From Alloalcanivorax venustensis ISO4 (GTDB lineage Bacteria > Pseudomonadota > Gammaproteobacteria > Pseudomonadales > Alcanivoracaceae): a stretch of DNA of 64,000 bases. Positions 9,310 through 16,333 of this stretch are shown here, in pieces. The notes beneath the pieces were generated by a model. That model saw nothing but the letters and a program-made list of their open reading frames with translations, did no database searches and was not told the origin of the DNA. The first letter of the stretch is position 1. Each line of letters opens with the position of its first letter. Location of the stretch: NCBI RefSeq assembly GCF_015356855.1, contig NZ_ARXR01000002.1, positions 124,001-188,000 of the forward strand, read 5' to 3'. A program made the translations under genes and the position numbers.

Positions 9310-10204
9310 CCGCCGCCACCAGCGCCTCGGCGATGGCCGGCTCGGCGCTGCTGTGCCCCGCCGCCGGCACCCAGTTGAGCCGGCTGTCAGGCAGCGCCTG
9401 GTGCAGCAGCCAGGCCTGCTCCGGCGGGCACACCATGTCATAGCGGCCGTGCACGATCTCCACCGGGCAGGTGAGCGCGCCGGCGCGGGGCAGAATCGGG
9501 CGTTCCAGAAAGCCGCCGTTGACGAAGTAATGGGTTTCCAGCTGCGCCATGGCGCGGGCGTTGTGGTCGACGTTGATCTCCGGCGGCGGATCCAGGCTCG
9601 ACAGACGCGCTTCCCAGAGCGTCCACTCGCGGGCCAGACGTTCGCCGTCCGGCCCCGGCAAGGCGCGGTGATAACGGGTGACCAGGTCGCCCTCGCCGGG
9701 CGGCAGCGCTTCCAGCAGGCGCGCCCACAGGTCCGGGTAAAAGCGCGCCGCGCCCCGGTCGGTGTAGAGCCAGTCGATGTCCTGTTGCCGGCACAGGAAC
9801 ACGCCGCGCAACACCAGCGACGCCACCCGCGAAGGGAAATCCAGGGCGTAGGCGAGCGCCAGGGTGACGCCCCAGGAGCCGCCCAGCACCACCCGCCAGC
9901 GGGGAATCATCAGGTGCTCGCGGATGCGCTCCAGGTCGGCGACCAGATCCGGCAGAGTGTTATGCTCGGTGCTGGCGTAGGGGCGGCTGCGCCCGGCGCC
10001 GCGCTGGTCGAACACCACGATGCGGTAGCGTTGCGGGTCGAACAGCCGCCGCAGCAACGGCGAGCTGCCGCCGCCGGGGCCGCCGTGCAGGGCCACCACC
10101 GGCTCACCGTCCGGGTTGCCGCTCTGCTCCACATACAATAAATGGTCGTCGCCCACATCCAGGTACTGGCGATGGTAGGGCTCGATTGGGGGGAATAATG
10201 ACAT
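9284..10204 (-). CDS. pip: Proline iminopeptidase
   Basis: Alpha/beta-hydrolase of the S33 family that removes N-terminal proline. Motifs: HGGPGGGSSP oxyanion segment, DQRGAGRSRP, nucleophile elbow GGSWGV, acid in HGRYDMVCPP and base in AAGHSS. The start at 10204 (MSLFPPIEPYH) matches the family N-terminus and gives 306 residues; longer in-frame starts would run into the divergent lipoprotein gene. The start codon overlaps that gene's ATG in one CATG. The 3' end overlaps the convergent DUF3261 gene. Confidence 0.92.
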   Translation of the reverse strand: MSLFPPIEPYHRQYLDVGDDHLLYVEQSGNPDGEPVVALHGGPGGGSSPLLRRLFDPQRYRIVVFDQRGAGRSRPYASTEHNTLPDLVADLERIREHLMIPRWRVVLGGSWGVTLALAYALDFPSRVASLVLRGVFLCRQQDIDWLYTDRGAARFYPDLWARLLEALPPGEGDLVTRYHRALPGPDGERLAREWTLWEARLSSLDPPPEINVDHNARAMAQLETHYFVNGGFLERPILPRAGALTCPVEIVHGRYDMVCPPEQAWLLHQALPDSRLNWVPAAGHSSAEPAIAEALVAAVRRLGRRG

Positions 10205-10661
10205 GCGTGACATCCGCCGCTGGGCTCGGCTGACAGCATACTGTCTGCTGGTGGCCCTGCAACCGCTGCTCACCGGCTGCGAGACGCCGCCGCCGGAAGC
10301 GGCCCTGCGCGAGGCCGTCGCGGAACTGGAAAGCGGCCTGGAAGGCGGCGACGTGGGCGCGGTGATGGACCGGCTGGCGGCGGATTTCCGCTACCGGGAC
10401 CTGGACCGCAAAGCGGCCGGCCGCCGTCTGGTGGGGGTGTTCCTGCGCTACCCCAAGCGCCAGGTCAGTTTTCTCAACGTGGACGTGGCGCTTGATCCGG
10501 TGACGCTGCGCGAGGCGGAGGTCACGTTCAACGCTCTGGTGTGGGGCGGTCGCGCCACGCTGCCGGAGGACGCGGACAGTTTCCGGGTGCGGAGTCGTTG
10601 GCGCGAAGCGGGTGGGGATTGGGTGTTGGTGGATCTGGAGGCGCGGGGGTTGGGCGAATAG
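10203..10661 (+). CDS. Small NTF2-like lipoprotein
   Basis: A 152-residue predicted lipoprotein (lipobox LLTGC near residue 26). The mature part (ELESGLEGGDVGAVMDRLAADFRY) looks like the NTF2-like/SnoaL cone fold of small uncharacterised lipoproteins. No catalytic residues can be assigned. The ATG at 10203 has a GGGGGA ribosome site about 9 bases upstream and interlocks with the divergent pip start. No function proposed. Confidence 0.7.
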   Translation: MRDIRRWARLTAYCLLVALQPLLTGCETPPPEAALREAVAELESGLEGGDVGAVMDRLAADFRYRDLDRKAAGRRLVGVFLRYPKRQVSFLNVDVALDPVTLREAEVTFNALVWGGRATLPEDADSFRVRSRWREAGGDWVLVDLEARGLGE

Positions 10662-10678
10662 AGGGCCCGCTCGCACAG
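10662..10678. repeat. REP-like half-copy
   Basis: Seventeen bases (AGGGCCCGCTCGCACAG) are the exact reverse complement of the left arm start of the REPIN-like hairpin at 32156. The copy lies between the lipoprotein stop and the ntrC stop, a typical position for REP remnants. Confidence 0.5.
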
Positions 10679-10712
10679 GCCCTGCCCTCATGGGCCACTG
10701 GCATCCGAGCTG

Positions 10713-12137
10713 CTAGTCGTCGCCGCTGAACTCCGCTTCCATGTCCAGCTCCTTGATCTTGCGGGTAAGGGTGTTGCGCCCCCAGCCGAGCAGCGCCGCC
10801 GCGTCCCGTTTGCGGCCGCCGGTGTGCTGTAGCGCCACCTCGATCATGGTGCGCTCGAACTCCGGCACCGCCTGCTCGAGAATCCCGCGGTCGCCACGGG
10901 CCAGAGCCCGGTCGGCCCAGTGGCGCAGGAATTTCAGCCAGTCGCCACCGGTTTCCGTGGGCTTGCTGCCGCCCTGGCGCAGCTCAGGCGGCAGGTCGTC
11001 GACCAGCACTTCCCGGCCGGAGGCCATCACCGTCAGCCAGCGGCAGGTATTTTCCAGCTGCCGCACGTTGCCCGGCCAGGGCATGGCGGCCAGGTACTTT
11101 TCCGTGTCCTTGTGCAGCACCTTGGGGTCGACCCCCAGCTCCTGGGCGGCGTGCTGGAGAAAGTAGCCGGCCAGAGCGGGAATGTCCTCGCGGCGCTCGG
11201 CGAGACGCGGAATGTGAATGCGGATCACATTGAGGCGGTGGAACAGGTCCTCCCGGAAGTCGCCGTCGCGCACCAGTTTTTCCAGATCCTGGTGGGTGGC
11301 GGCGATGATGCGCACGTCCACGTGGATCGGGGTGGTGCCGCCCACCCGGTAGAATTCGTTTTCCTGCAGCACGCGCAGCAAGCGGGTTTGCGCTTCCAGC
11401 GGCATATCGCCGATCTCATCAAGAAACAGAGTGCCGCCGTTGGACTGCTCAAACCGCCCGACCCGCTGGCTGTTGGCGCCGGTGAAAGCGCCCTTCTCGT
11501 GGCCGAACAGTTCCGATTCGATCAGGTCCTTGGGGATCGCCGCCATATTCAGCGCCACGAAGTTCTTCTCGCGGCGCATGGAGTGGCGGTGCAGGGCCCG
11601 GGCCACCAGCTCCTTGCCGGTGCCCGACTGGCCGTTGATCAGCACCGTCACGTTGGAGTGGCTGAGCCGGCCGATGGCGCGGAACACCTCCTGCATGGCC
11701 GGCGCCTCGCCGATGATCTCGGTGGGCGTTTCCGCCGCCGGCGCCACGAACTCCTCGTCGTTCTCCTTGCGGTGCTTGATGGCCCGCTTGACCAGCGCCA
11801 CCGCCTCGTCCACGTCGAACGGCTTGGGCAGGTATTCGAACGCGCCGCCCTGGTAGGACGCCACCGCCGAGTCCAGGTCGGAATGGGCGGTCATGATGAT
11901 CACCGGCAGATTGGGGTTCTTGCGCTGCAGGATCTTGAGCATGCGCAGGCCGTCGGTGCCCGGCATGCGCACGTCGGAGATCAGCACATCGGGCTCGGCG
12001 CCGCCCTCGTCGAGGCGGTTGAGGGCCTCGTCGGCGTCTTCAAAACATACCGGCTGGTAGCCTTCCTGGCCGAGCGCCTTTTCCAGCACCCAGCGAATGG
12101 AGCGGTCGTCGTCGATCACCCAAATGGTTGCGGTCAT
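10713..12137 (-). CDS. ntrC: Nitrogen regulation response regulator NtrC (GlnG)
   Basis: Sigma-54 enhancer-binding activator of nitrogen-starvation genes. The start at 12137 (MTATIWVIDDDRSIRWVLEKAL) gives 474 residues. Receiver domain about 1-120 with phospho-acceptor aspartate in LISDVRMPGTDG; AAA+ domain about 140-370 with Walker A GQSGTGKE, the sigma-54-contacting HEKGAFTGA loop and Walker B GGTLFLDEIGD; C-terminal Fis-type helix-turn-helix in RDAAALLGWGRNTLTRKIKEL. It overlaps the ntrB stop as ATGA, so the pair is translationally coupled. Partner kinase is NtrB just upstream; targets include glnA in this window. Confidence 0.97.
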   Translation of the reverse strand: MTATIWVIDDDRSIRWVLEKALGQEGYQPVCFEDADEALNRLDEGGAEPDVLISDVRMPGTDGLRMLKILQRKNPNLPVIIMTAHSDLDSAVASYQGGAFEYLPKPFDVDEAVALVKRAIKHRKENDEEFVAPAAETPTEIIGEAPAMQEVFRAIGRLSHSNVTVLINGQSGTGKELVARALHRHSMRREKNFVALNMAAIPKDLIESELFGHEKGAFTGANSQRVGRFEQSNGGTLFLDEIGDMPLEAQTRLLRVLQENEFYRVGGTTPIHVDVRIIAATHQDLEKLVRDGDFREDLFHRLNVIRIHIPRLAERREDIPALAGYFLQHAAQELGVDPKVLHKDTEKYLAAMPWPGNVRQLENTCRWLTVMASGREVLVDDLPPELRQGGSKPTETGGDWLKFLRHWADRALARGDRGILEQAVPEFERTMIEVALQHTGGRKRDAAALLGWGRNTLTRKIKELDMEAEFSGDD

Positions 12138-13231
12138 GATCCTTTGCTCTCCGTTGTATCCACCGGTTCCATGGGCAGCAGCAGGCTGAAGCAGGTGCGC
12201 CCGGGCTCGCTGTCGCACTCAATCAGACCCTGGTGCTGGCTGATGATCGACTGGGCGATGGACAGCCCCAGCCCCGAGCCGTTGGCCCGGCCGCTGACCA
12301 TGGGATAAAAAATCGTTTCCTGGAGCTCCTGGGAGATCCCCGGGCCGTTGTCTTCGATGTCCACCCGCAGCACCAGCCGGTGGCGCTGCACGCCGATGGT
12401 GAACTGGCGCAGCGCGCGGGTGCGCATCACCACGCGGGCGTCCTCGGTGCCGGCTTCCAGCAACGCCTGCATGGCGTTGCGCATCAGGTTCAGGAGCACC
12501 TGAATCAGCTGGTCCCGGTCGGCGATCACTTCCGGCAGGCTGACGTCGTAATCGCGGCGCAGCAGCACCCCTTCCGGGTACTCCGCCAGCAACAACTGGC
12601 GCACATGCTCCAGGCATTCGTGAATATTGACCGGCGCGAACGCCGGCGGCTTGCGCGGGCCCAGCATCCGGTCCGCCACCGAACGCAGGCGGTCCGCCTC
12701 GTCGATGATCACCCGGGTGTACTCCGCCAGCTCCGGATCCGGCAGCGCCCGCTCGAGCAGCTGGGCGGCGCCGCGAATGCCGCCGAGCGGGTTCTTGATC
12801 TCATGGGCGACGCCCCGCACCAGCGCGCGGGTGGCCTGGTGGGCGTGCATCAGCCCCTCTTCCCGGGTAATCCGCAGCAGCCGGTCCAGGGACTGCATCT
12901 CCACCAGCAGCGCCATGTTCTGGCCACGCTCATGGATCGGGCTGACGCTGTAATCGACCATCGCCTGCTGCCCCGGCGCCACATTGAGCCGGGCTTCGCG
13001 GCGGGTGAACGGGTGCCCCTCGTCCATGCACTGTTGCAGAGCACCCCGCGCGTCCTCGTCATCGAAAAAGTACTCCGGCAACCGCTGCCCGATTATTCGA
13101 GAGGCACTGGTGGCCAGCAGCATTTCCGCCGCCGGATTGAGGTAGCGCACGCGCAGGTCGCCGTCGAGCATCATTACCGCGGTACGGAGATGATCCAGCA
13201 GCCGTTTTTGCAGCACCGTGTCTGTCGTCAT
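12134..13231 (-). CDS. ntrB: Nitrogen regulation sensor kinase NtrB (GlnL)
   Basis: Cytoplasmic PII-controlled histidine kinase/phosphatase that sets NtrC phosphorylation. PAS domain about 10-110; phospho-acceptor histidine in GVAHEIKNPLGGIRGAAQ (about 140); N-box LNLMRNAMQALLEAG; G boxes DNGPGIS and GSGLGLSIAQSI. The start at 13231 (MTTDTVLQKRLLDHL) matches family N-termini; an ATG at 13243 is also possible and neither has a strong ribosome site. A sigma-54-type promoter and NtrC-like sites lie immediately upstream, so ntrBC probably has its own nitrogen-regulated promoter. Confidence 0.95.
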   Translation of the reverse strand: MTTDTVLQKRLLDHLRTAVMMLDGDLRVRYLNPAAEMLLATSASRIIGQRLPEYFFDDEDARGALQQCMDEGHPFTRREARLNVAPGQQAMVDYSVSPIHERGQNMALLVEMQSLDRLLRITREEGLMHAHQATRALVRGVAHEIKNPLGGIRGAAQLLERALPDPELAEYTRVIIDEADRLRSVADRMLGPRKPPAFAPVNIHECLEHVRQLLLAEYPEGVLLRRDYDVSLPEVIADRDQLIQVLLNLMRNAMQALLEAGTEDARVVMRTRALRQFTIGVQRHRLVLRVDIEDNGPGISQELQETIFYPMVSGRANGSGLGLSIAQSIISQHQGLIECDSEPGRTCFSLLLPMEPVDTTESKGS

Positions 13232-13254
13232 AGTTCGGGCCATAACAGGGCATA

Positions 13255-13270
13255 AGCAATTATCAGGCCA
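13255..13270 (-). promoter_or_regulatory. Candidate sigma-54 promoter of ntrBC
   Basis: The minus strand reads TGGCCTGATAATTGCT. It keeps the invariant GG and GC dinucleotides at -24/-12 spacing and the TTGCT element; the consensus is TGGCACG-N4-TTGCW. The predicted start of transcription is near 13245, just ahead of ntrB. Read by eye, not by a scoring matrix. Confidence 0.5.
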
Positions 13271-13312
13271 CCCGTGAGAGCGCCTTCACAGGGCAGCAGG
13301 CGGGTGGAGGAC

Positions 13313-13329
13313 GTGTCCTTCACGGTGCA
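13313..13329. promoter_or_regulatory. Weak NtrC-like site upstream of ntrB
   Basis: The plus strand reads GTGTCCTTCACGGTGCA, one good half (GGTGCA) and one poor half of the TGCACC-N5-GGTGCA consensus. It is centred about 40 bases from the better site at 13353, roughly four helical turns. Confidence 0.3.
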
Positions 13330-13352
13330 GTCTAGGAGGTATGGCGGGAGGG

Positions 13353-13369
13353 TGCACACTTTTGGTGCA
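13353..13369. promoter_or_regulatory. NtrC-binding site upstream of ntrB
   Basis: TGCACACTTTTGGTGCA matches the NtrC operator TGCACC-N5-GGTGCA with one mismatch. Its centre is about 116 bases upstream of the predicted sigma-54 start site of ntrB, a normal enhancer distance. The site also lies just beyond the stop of the out-of-frame tail of the DUF4124 gene. Confidence 0.6.
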
Positions 13370-13376
13370 GAAGGGT

Positions 13377-13562
13377 TCAGTCGTCGGAGGGGCGGATAAC
13401 GCGCTGGGCACTGCCGCCCACCGCGGCACCGCCGCCACGCTCCGCGCCGGCGCCCCGGTCGGCGCCGCTGCCGGTGGTGGCGGAGCCGCCACGTTCGGCC
13501 CGGCCACCGAAGGTGGGAAAGGCGGAGCCTTTGCCCTGGCCTTGGCCGCCGCCGCTATCGGC
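13377..13562 (-). pseudogene. Out-of-frame Gly-rich tail of the DUF4124 protein
   Basis: Directly after the DUF4124 stop, the frame shifted by one base stays open for 61 codons and ends at TGA 13379-13377. The peptide (starting ADSGGGQGQGKGSAFP, ending SAQRVIRPSDD) is Gly/Ser/Arg-rich and mostly uses G/C-ending codons. The junction is a run of five C on the minus strand (13567-13563). With four C the DUF4124 frame would read through into this tail. It is therefore either a displaced 3' end after a one-base insertion, a sequencing error, or a site of +1 frameshifting. Confidence 0.5.
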
Positions 13563-14088
13563 GGGGGTAGAACAGCACCGGCTCGGATTCGATCAGCACT
13601 GTGCCGTCACCGTCACGCACCTGCGCCACCAGGGTGTGCTCGCCGGGATTGGGAAAGTCCATGGCGGTGCCCTCGAGCGGCGTGCCGTTGTCGAGAATCA
13701 CCAGCCGGTGCCCGCTTTTCAGCGACGGCGACAGCGATACCTGAACCTGGATCGGGTTGTCCTGGGGAAGGCGCAGGTTGGCGCCGGCGTCCGGCGCGGT
13801 GATCGACACCGCCTCATAGCCCGTATCCGGCGGCTCCGGCGGTTCCGGCGGCGCATCGCCCCGGGATGCGGCGCGCCGCTCCACCGGCGGACTGTCCATG
13901 GTGTTGGTGGGGCCCACCTTCACTTCCTCGGCGCGCTTCTTGTCCGGCGGGTTATCGGTGAACACCACGTTGCCGTCGGCGTCCAGCGTCCGGTAAATAC
14001 CGTTTGAGCCGCTGTCCGGCCGGTCGGTGGTCTGCGCCACGGCGAGTATCGGCACGGTAAGCAGCAGTAGTGGCCACCAGGTTTTCAT
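13555..14088 (-). CDS. DUF4124 exported protein of the glnA-ntrB interval
   Basis: A 177-residue exported protein. The start at 14088 (MKTWWPLLLLTVPILAVAQ) has AAGGA 8 bases upstream; a longer open frame reaches into repeat DNA and is not used. The N-terminal DUF4124 module (GIYRTLDADGNVVFTDNPPDKKRAEEV) is the usual domain of unknown function. It is followed by a Pro-rich linker and an Ig-like C-terminal module (HRLVILDNGTPLEG, HTLVAQVRDGDGTVLIESEPV). Pseudomonads have a similar gene between glnA and ntrB. It ends FYPRR at a five-C run, and a long out-of-frame tail follows, so the annotated C-terminus may be truncated. Confidence 0.8.
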   Translation of the reverse strand: MKTWWPLLLLTVPILAVAQTTDRPDSGSNGIYRTLDADGNVVFTDNPPDKKRAEEVKVGPTNTMDSPPVERRAASRGDAPPEPPEPPDTGYEAVSITAPDAGANLRLPQDNPIQVQVSLSPSLKSGHRLVILDNGTPLEGTAMDFPNPGEHTLVAQVRDGDGTVLIESEPVLFYPRR

Positions 14089-14236
14089 CAGGCTCATCCT
14101 TGTTGGGTGTTGCCTCGATTCTGACGCCGCGGCCCCGACAAAAAAAGGGGCTTCATCGCACTTTAGCGGGAAGGTCTCTCCAGCCGGGGTCGGACCTCTC
14201 TTCAGAGCCTCGTTGGCCAGTTGGCACCACTCGGGA

Positions 14237-14345
14237 GGTTCGGTCTCGGTGCCGATGTCCAGGACTGTGTGAGGCAGGGAGCCGAACACAAGCCTACAGG
14301 GACGTATTCACGGCGGGTCCTGGACATCGGCACCGAGACCGAACC
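14237..14345. repeat. 29-bp perfect inverted repeat with 51-base loop
   Basis: The arm at 14237-14265 begins GGTTCGGTCTCGGTGCCGAT, and its exact reverse complement occupies 14317-14345. The loop contains AGCCTACAGGGACGTATTCA. From memory, similar CCTACAnGGAnGTATTCACGGCG strings are dispersed intergenic repeats in marine gammaproteobacteria; I cannot verify this here. The structure could form a long hairpin or cruciform between glnA and the DUF4124 gene. Confidence 0.75.
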
Positions 14346-14381
14346 GGCTACGGAGCCACAACACGGGCTGCCCACCAAAAC

Positions 14382-14408
14382 AAAAAAAGCCCGGCGCGAA
14401 GGCCGGGC
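14382..14408 (-). terminator. glnA intrinsic terminator
   Basis: Stem GCCCGGC (14389-14395) with GCCGGGC (14402-14408) and a six-base loop. On the minus strand it is followed by TTTTTTT at 14388-14382. It lies 29 bases past the glnA stop. A TTTT on the other side makes it weakly bidirectional. Confidence 0.88.
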
Positions 14409-14436
14409 TTTTCGGGGACTGCGGTCGCCGTGAGGC

Positions 14437-15843
14437 TTAGCAGCTGTAGTACATGTCGAACTCGACCGGATGCGGGGTCATGTTCAGACGCTCCACTTCG
14501 CTGCGCTTGAGCTCGATGTAGCCTTCCAGCATGTCCTTGGTGAACACGTCGCCCTGGGTCAGGAACTCGTGATCGGCTTCCAGGGCATCCAGCGCCATGG
14601 TCAGGGTGTGCGCCACGGTGGGGATGTCCTTGGCTTCTTCCGCCGGCAGATCGTAGAGATCCTTGTCCATGGCGTCGCCCGGGTGGATCTTGTTCTTGAT
14701 GCCGTCCAGGCCGGCCATCATCAGTGCCGCGAAGCACAGGTACGGGTTGGCGGCCGGGTCCGGGAAGCGGGTCTCGATACGACGCGCTTTCGGGTTGCTC
14801 ACCCACGGAATCCGGATGGAAGCGGAACGGTTACGGGCGGAGTACGCCAGCATTACCGGGGCTTCGAAGCCGGGCACCAGACGCTTGTAGGAGTTGGTGG
14901 AGCCGTTGGTGAAGGCGTTCAGGGCGCGTGCGTGCTTGATCACGCCACCGATGTAGAACAGCGCTTCTTCGGACAGGCCCGCGTACTCGTCACCGGCGAA
15001 CAGGTTCTTGCCGTCTTTGGCCAGGGACATGTGCACGTGCATACCGGAACCGTTATCACCGATCAGCGGCTTGGGCATGAAAGTGGCGGTCTTGCCGTAG
15101 GCGTGGGCCACGTTGTGCACGCAGTACTTGAGGATCTGCACTTCGTCGGCTTTCTTGGTGAGGGTGTTGGCGCCCACACCGATCTCGCACTGGCCCGCGG
15201 TGCCCACTTCGTGGTGATGCACTTCGATTTCCAGGCCCATCTGCTCCATGGCGGAACACATGGCGCCACGCAGGTCGTGCAGGCTGTCCACCGGGGGTAC
15301 CGGGAAGTAGCCGCCTTTGACGCCGGGGCGGTGACCGATGTTGTTCTTCTCGAACTCATCGGCGGATACCCAGGCCGCTTCTTCGGAGTAGATGTTGTAC
15401 ATGGCGCCGGACATGTCGGACTTCCACTGTACCGAATCGAACACGAAGAATTCCGGCTCCGGACCGAACAGGGCGCTGTCGGCGATACCGGTGGACTTCA
15501 GGTATTCCTCGGCGCGCAGCGCCACGGAGCGCGGATCACGCTCGTAACCCTGCATGGTGGTCGGCTCAACGATGTTGCAACGCAGGTTCAGCGTGGCCAC
15601 GTCGGTGAACGGGTCGAGAACGGCGGTTTCGTCTTCGGGCAGCAGAATCATGTCGGATTCGTTGATGCCTTTCCAACCGGCGATGGAGGAACCATCGAAC
15701 ATCTTGCCGTCCTGGAAGAAGTCGTCGTCGATCTCGCCGACGGGAAGGGTCACGTGCTGCTCTTTACCATGGCTGTCGGTAAAACGCAGATCCACCCACT
15801 TCACGTCGTTATCTTTAATCAGTTTCAGCGTCTTTTCAGACAT
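14437..15843 (-). CDS. glnA: Glutamine synthetase type I
   Basis: ATP-dependent synthesis of glutamine from glutamate and ammonia; the dodecameric GSI-beta type. The 468 residues are standard. Signature [16 protein letters not shown] near residue 15, [13 protein letters not shown] near 48, ATP-binding region [17 protein letters not shown] near 258, and the adenylylation tyrosine in [11 protein letters not shown] near 397, so activity should be controlled by GlnE. Transcription control is readable upstream: a sigma-54 promoter and two NtrC-like sites. It ends at its own terminator. Confidence 0.98.
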   Translation of the reverse strand: MSEKTLKLIKDNDVKWVDLRFTDSHGKEQHVTLPVGEIDDDFFQDGKMFDGSSIAGWKGINESDMILLPEDETAVLDPFTDVATLNLRCNIVEPTTMQGYERDPRSVALRAEEYLKSTGIADSALFGPEPEFFVFDSVQWKSDMSGAMYNIYSEEAAWVSADEFEKNNIGHRPGVKGGYFPVPPVDSLHDLRGAMCSAMEQMGLEIEVHHHEVGTAGQCEIGVGANTLTKKADEVQILKYCVHNVAHAYGKTATFMPKPLIGDNGSGMHVHMSLAKDGKNLFAGDEYAGLSEEALFYIGGVIKHARALNAFTNGSTNSYKRLVPGFEAPVMLAYSARNRSASIRIPWVSNPKARRIETRFPDPAANPYLCFAALMMAGLDGIKNKIHPGDAMDKDLYDLPAEEAKDIPTVAHTLTMALDALEADHEFLTQGDVFTKDMLEGYIELKRSEVERLNMTPHPVEFDMYYSC

Positions 15844-15951
15844 TGTTGAGCATCCTCCTGGAACGGGTATGTGTCTGGCTACTCGCCTGCGCCGGAGCTA
15901 CCAGCGAAGAGCCGCTATTCTCGGCCACCGGGGCCTGCATGCCAATAGGTC

Positions 15952-15967
15952 AGCAAATACTGTGCCA
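15952..15967 (-). promoter_or_regulatory. Sigma-54 promoter of glnA
   Basis: The minus strand reads TGGCACAGTATTTGCT, differing from the TGGCACG-N4-TTGCT consensus at one base. The predicted start of transcription is near 15941, giving a leader of about 98 bases before the glnA ATG at 15843. Confidence 0.82.
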
Positions 15968-16028
15968 GCCCTTTTTTGGCGCAGTAGCGTGTACTGAGCC
16001 CGCTTAGCGCACTGAGAAGCGGCTGAAA

Positions 16029-16045
16029 CGCACCAACTTGGGGCC
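16029..16045. promoter_or_regulatory. NtrC-like enhancer site 1 of glnA
   Basis: CGCACCAACTTGGGGCC is a degenerate TGCACC-N5-GGTGCA element. Its centre is about 96 bases upstream of the predicted glnA start of transcription and 30 bases (about three helical turns) from the stronger site. Confidence 0.45.
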
Positions 16046-16058
16046 TGCATCGAATTTA

Positions 16059-16075
16059 TGCACCTTTACAGTGCA
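16059..16075. promoter_or_regulatory. NtrC enhancer site 2 of glnA
   Basis: TGCACCTTTACAGTGCA matches TGCACC-N5-GGTGCA except for one base. It is centred about 126 bases upstream of the predicted glnA start. The site includes the stop codon of the neighbouring TusA-like gene. Confidence 0.68.
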
Positions 16076-16317
16076 ACGGAGGGTGCCCCAACGCGCAGAG
16101 TGACCACCACTTCCAGATCACCTTCCTCGGTGGCCAGCACTTCATGACCATTGATTCTGCACCAGGCGGGAATGTCGTTGAGGGCCCCCGGGTCCGTGCA
16201 GGTTACCCTCAGCACCTCCCCCTGCGCCAGTTCGGCGACCTTGTTCTGGGTCTTGATCACTGGAATGGGGCACAGCTGACGGCGCACATCCAGCTCATGA
16301 AGGGTTTCGTCGCTCAT
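16066..16317 (-). CDS. TusA-family sulfur-carrier protein
   Basis: An 83-residue TusA/YedF-like protein. The signature CPIPVIKTQNKV near residue 16 contains the persulfide-carrying cysteine of the family, and the rest is the small alpha/beta fold with a second cysteine pair (VTCTDPG, AWCRING). I use the start at 16317 (MSDETLHELDVRRQLCP); an ATG at 16329 would overlap the stop of no gene but adds only four residues. It lies directly downstream of a PP-loop thiolase-like enzyme, suggesting that it delivers sulfur to that enzyme. Which TusA-family function it serves is not decided by sequence alone. Confidence 0.85.
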   Translation of the reverse strand: MSDETLHELDVRRQLCPIPVIKTQNKVAELAQGEVLRVTCTDPGALNDIPAWCRINGHEVLATEEGDLEVVVTLRVGAPSVAL

Positions 16318-16333
16318 TGAGGGTTCCATGTGG

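Larger units (their letters stand above)
14089..14436. other. Intergenic region DUF4124-glnA
   Basis: About 350 bases without a convincing gene. It holds a 29-base perfect inverted repeat with a 51-base loop (14237-14345) and the glnA terminator (14382-14408). The stretch nearest the DUF4124 start has an A-run (AAAAAAGGGG near 14140) but no clear promoter. Confidence 0.6.

Noticed and set aside
12134-13243. Longer ntrB start at 13243
   Set aside because: It would leave almost no leader after the predicted sigma-54 start of transcription, and the family N-terminus fits 13231 better; kept as an alternative.
13341-13802. 153-codon plus-strand frame across the DUF4124 tail region
   Set aside because: Ala/Gly-rich shadow; the minus strand carries the DUF4124 gene and its out-of-frame tail.
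14470-15849. 459-codon plus-strand frame over glnA
   Set aside because: Shadow of glnA, which is unmistakable on the minus strand.
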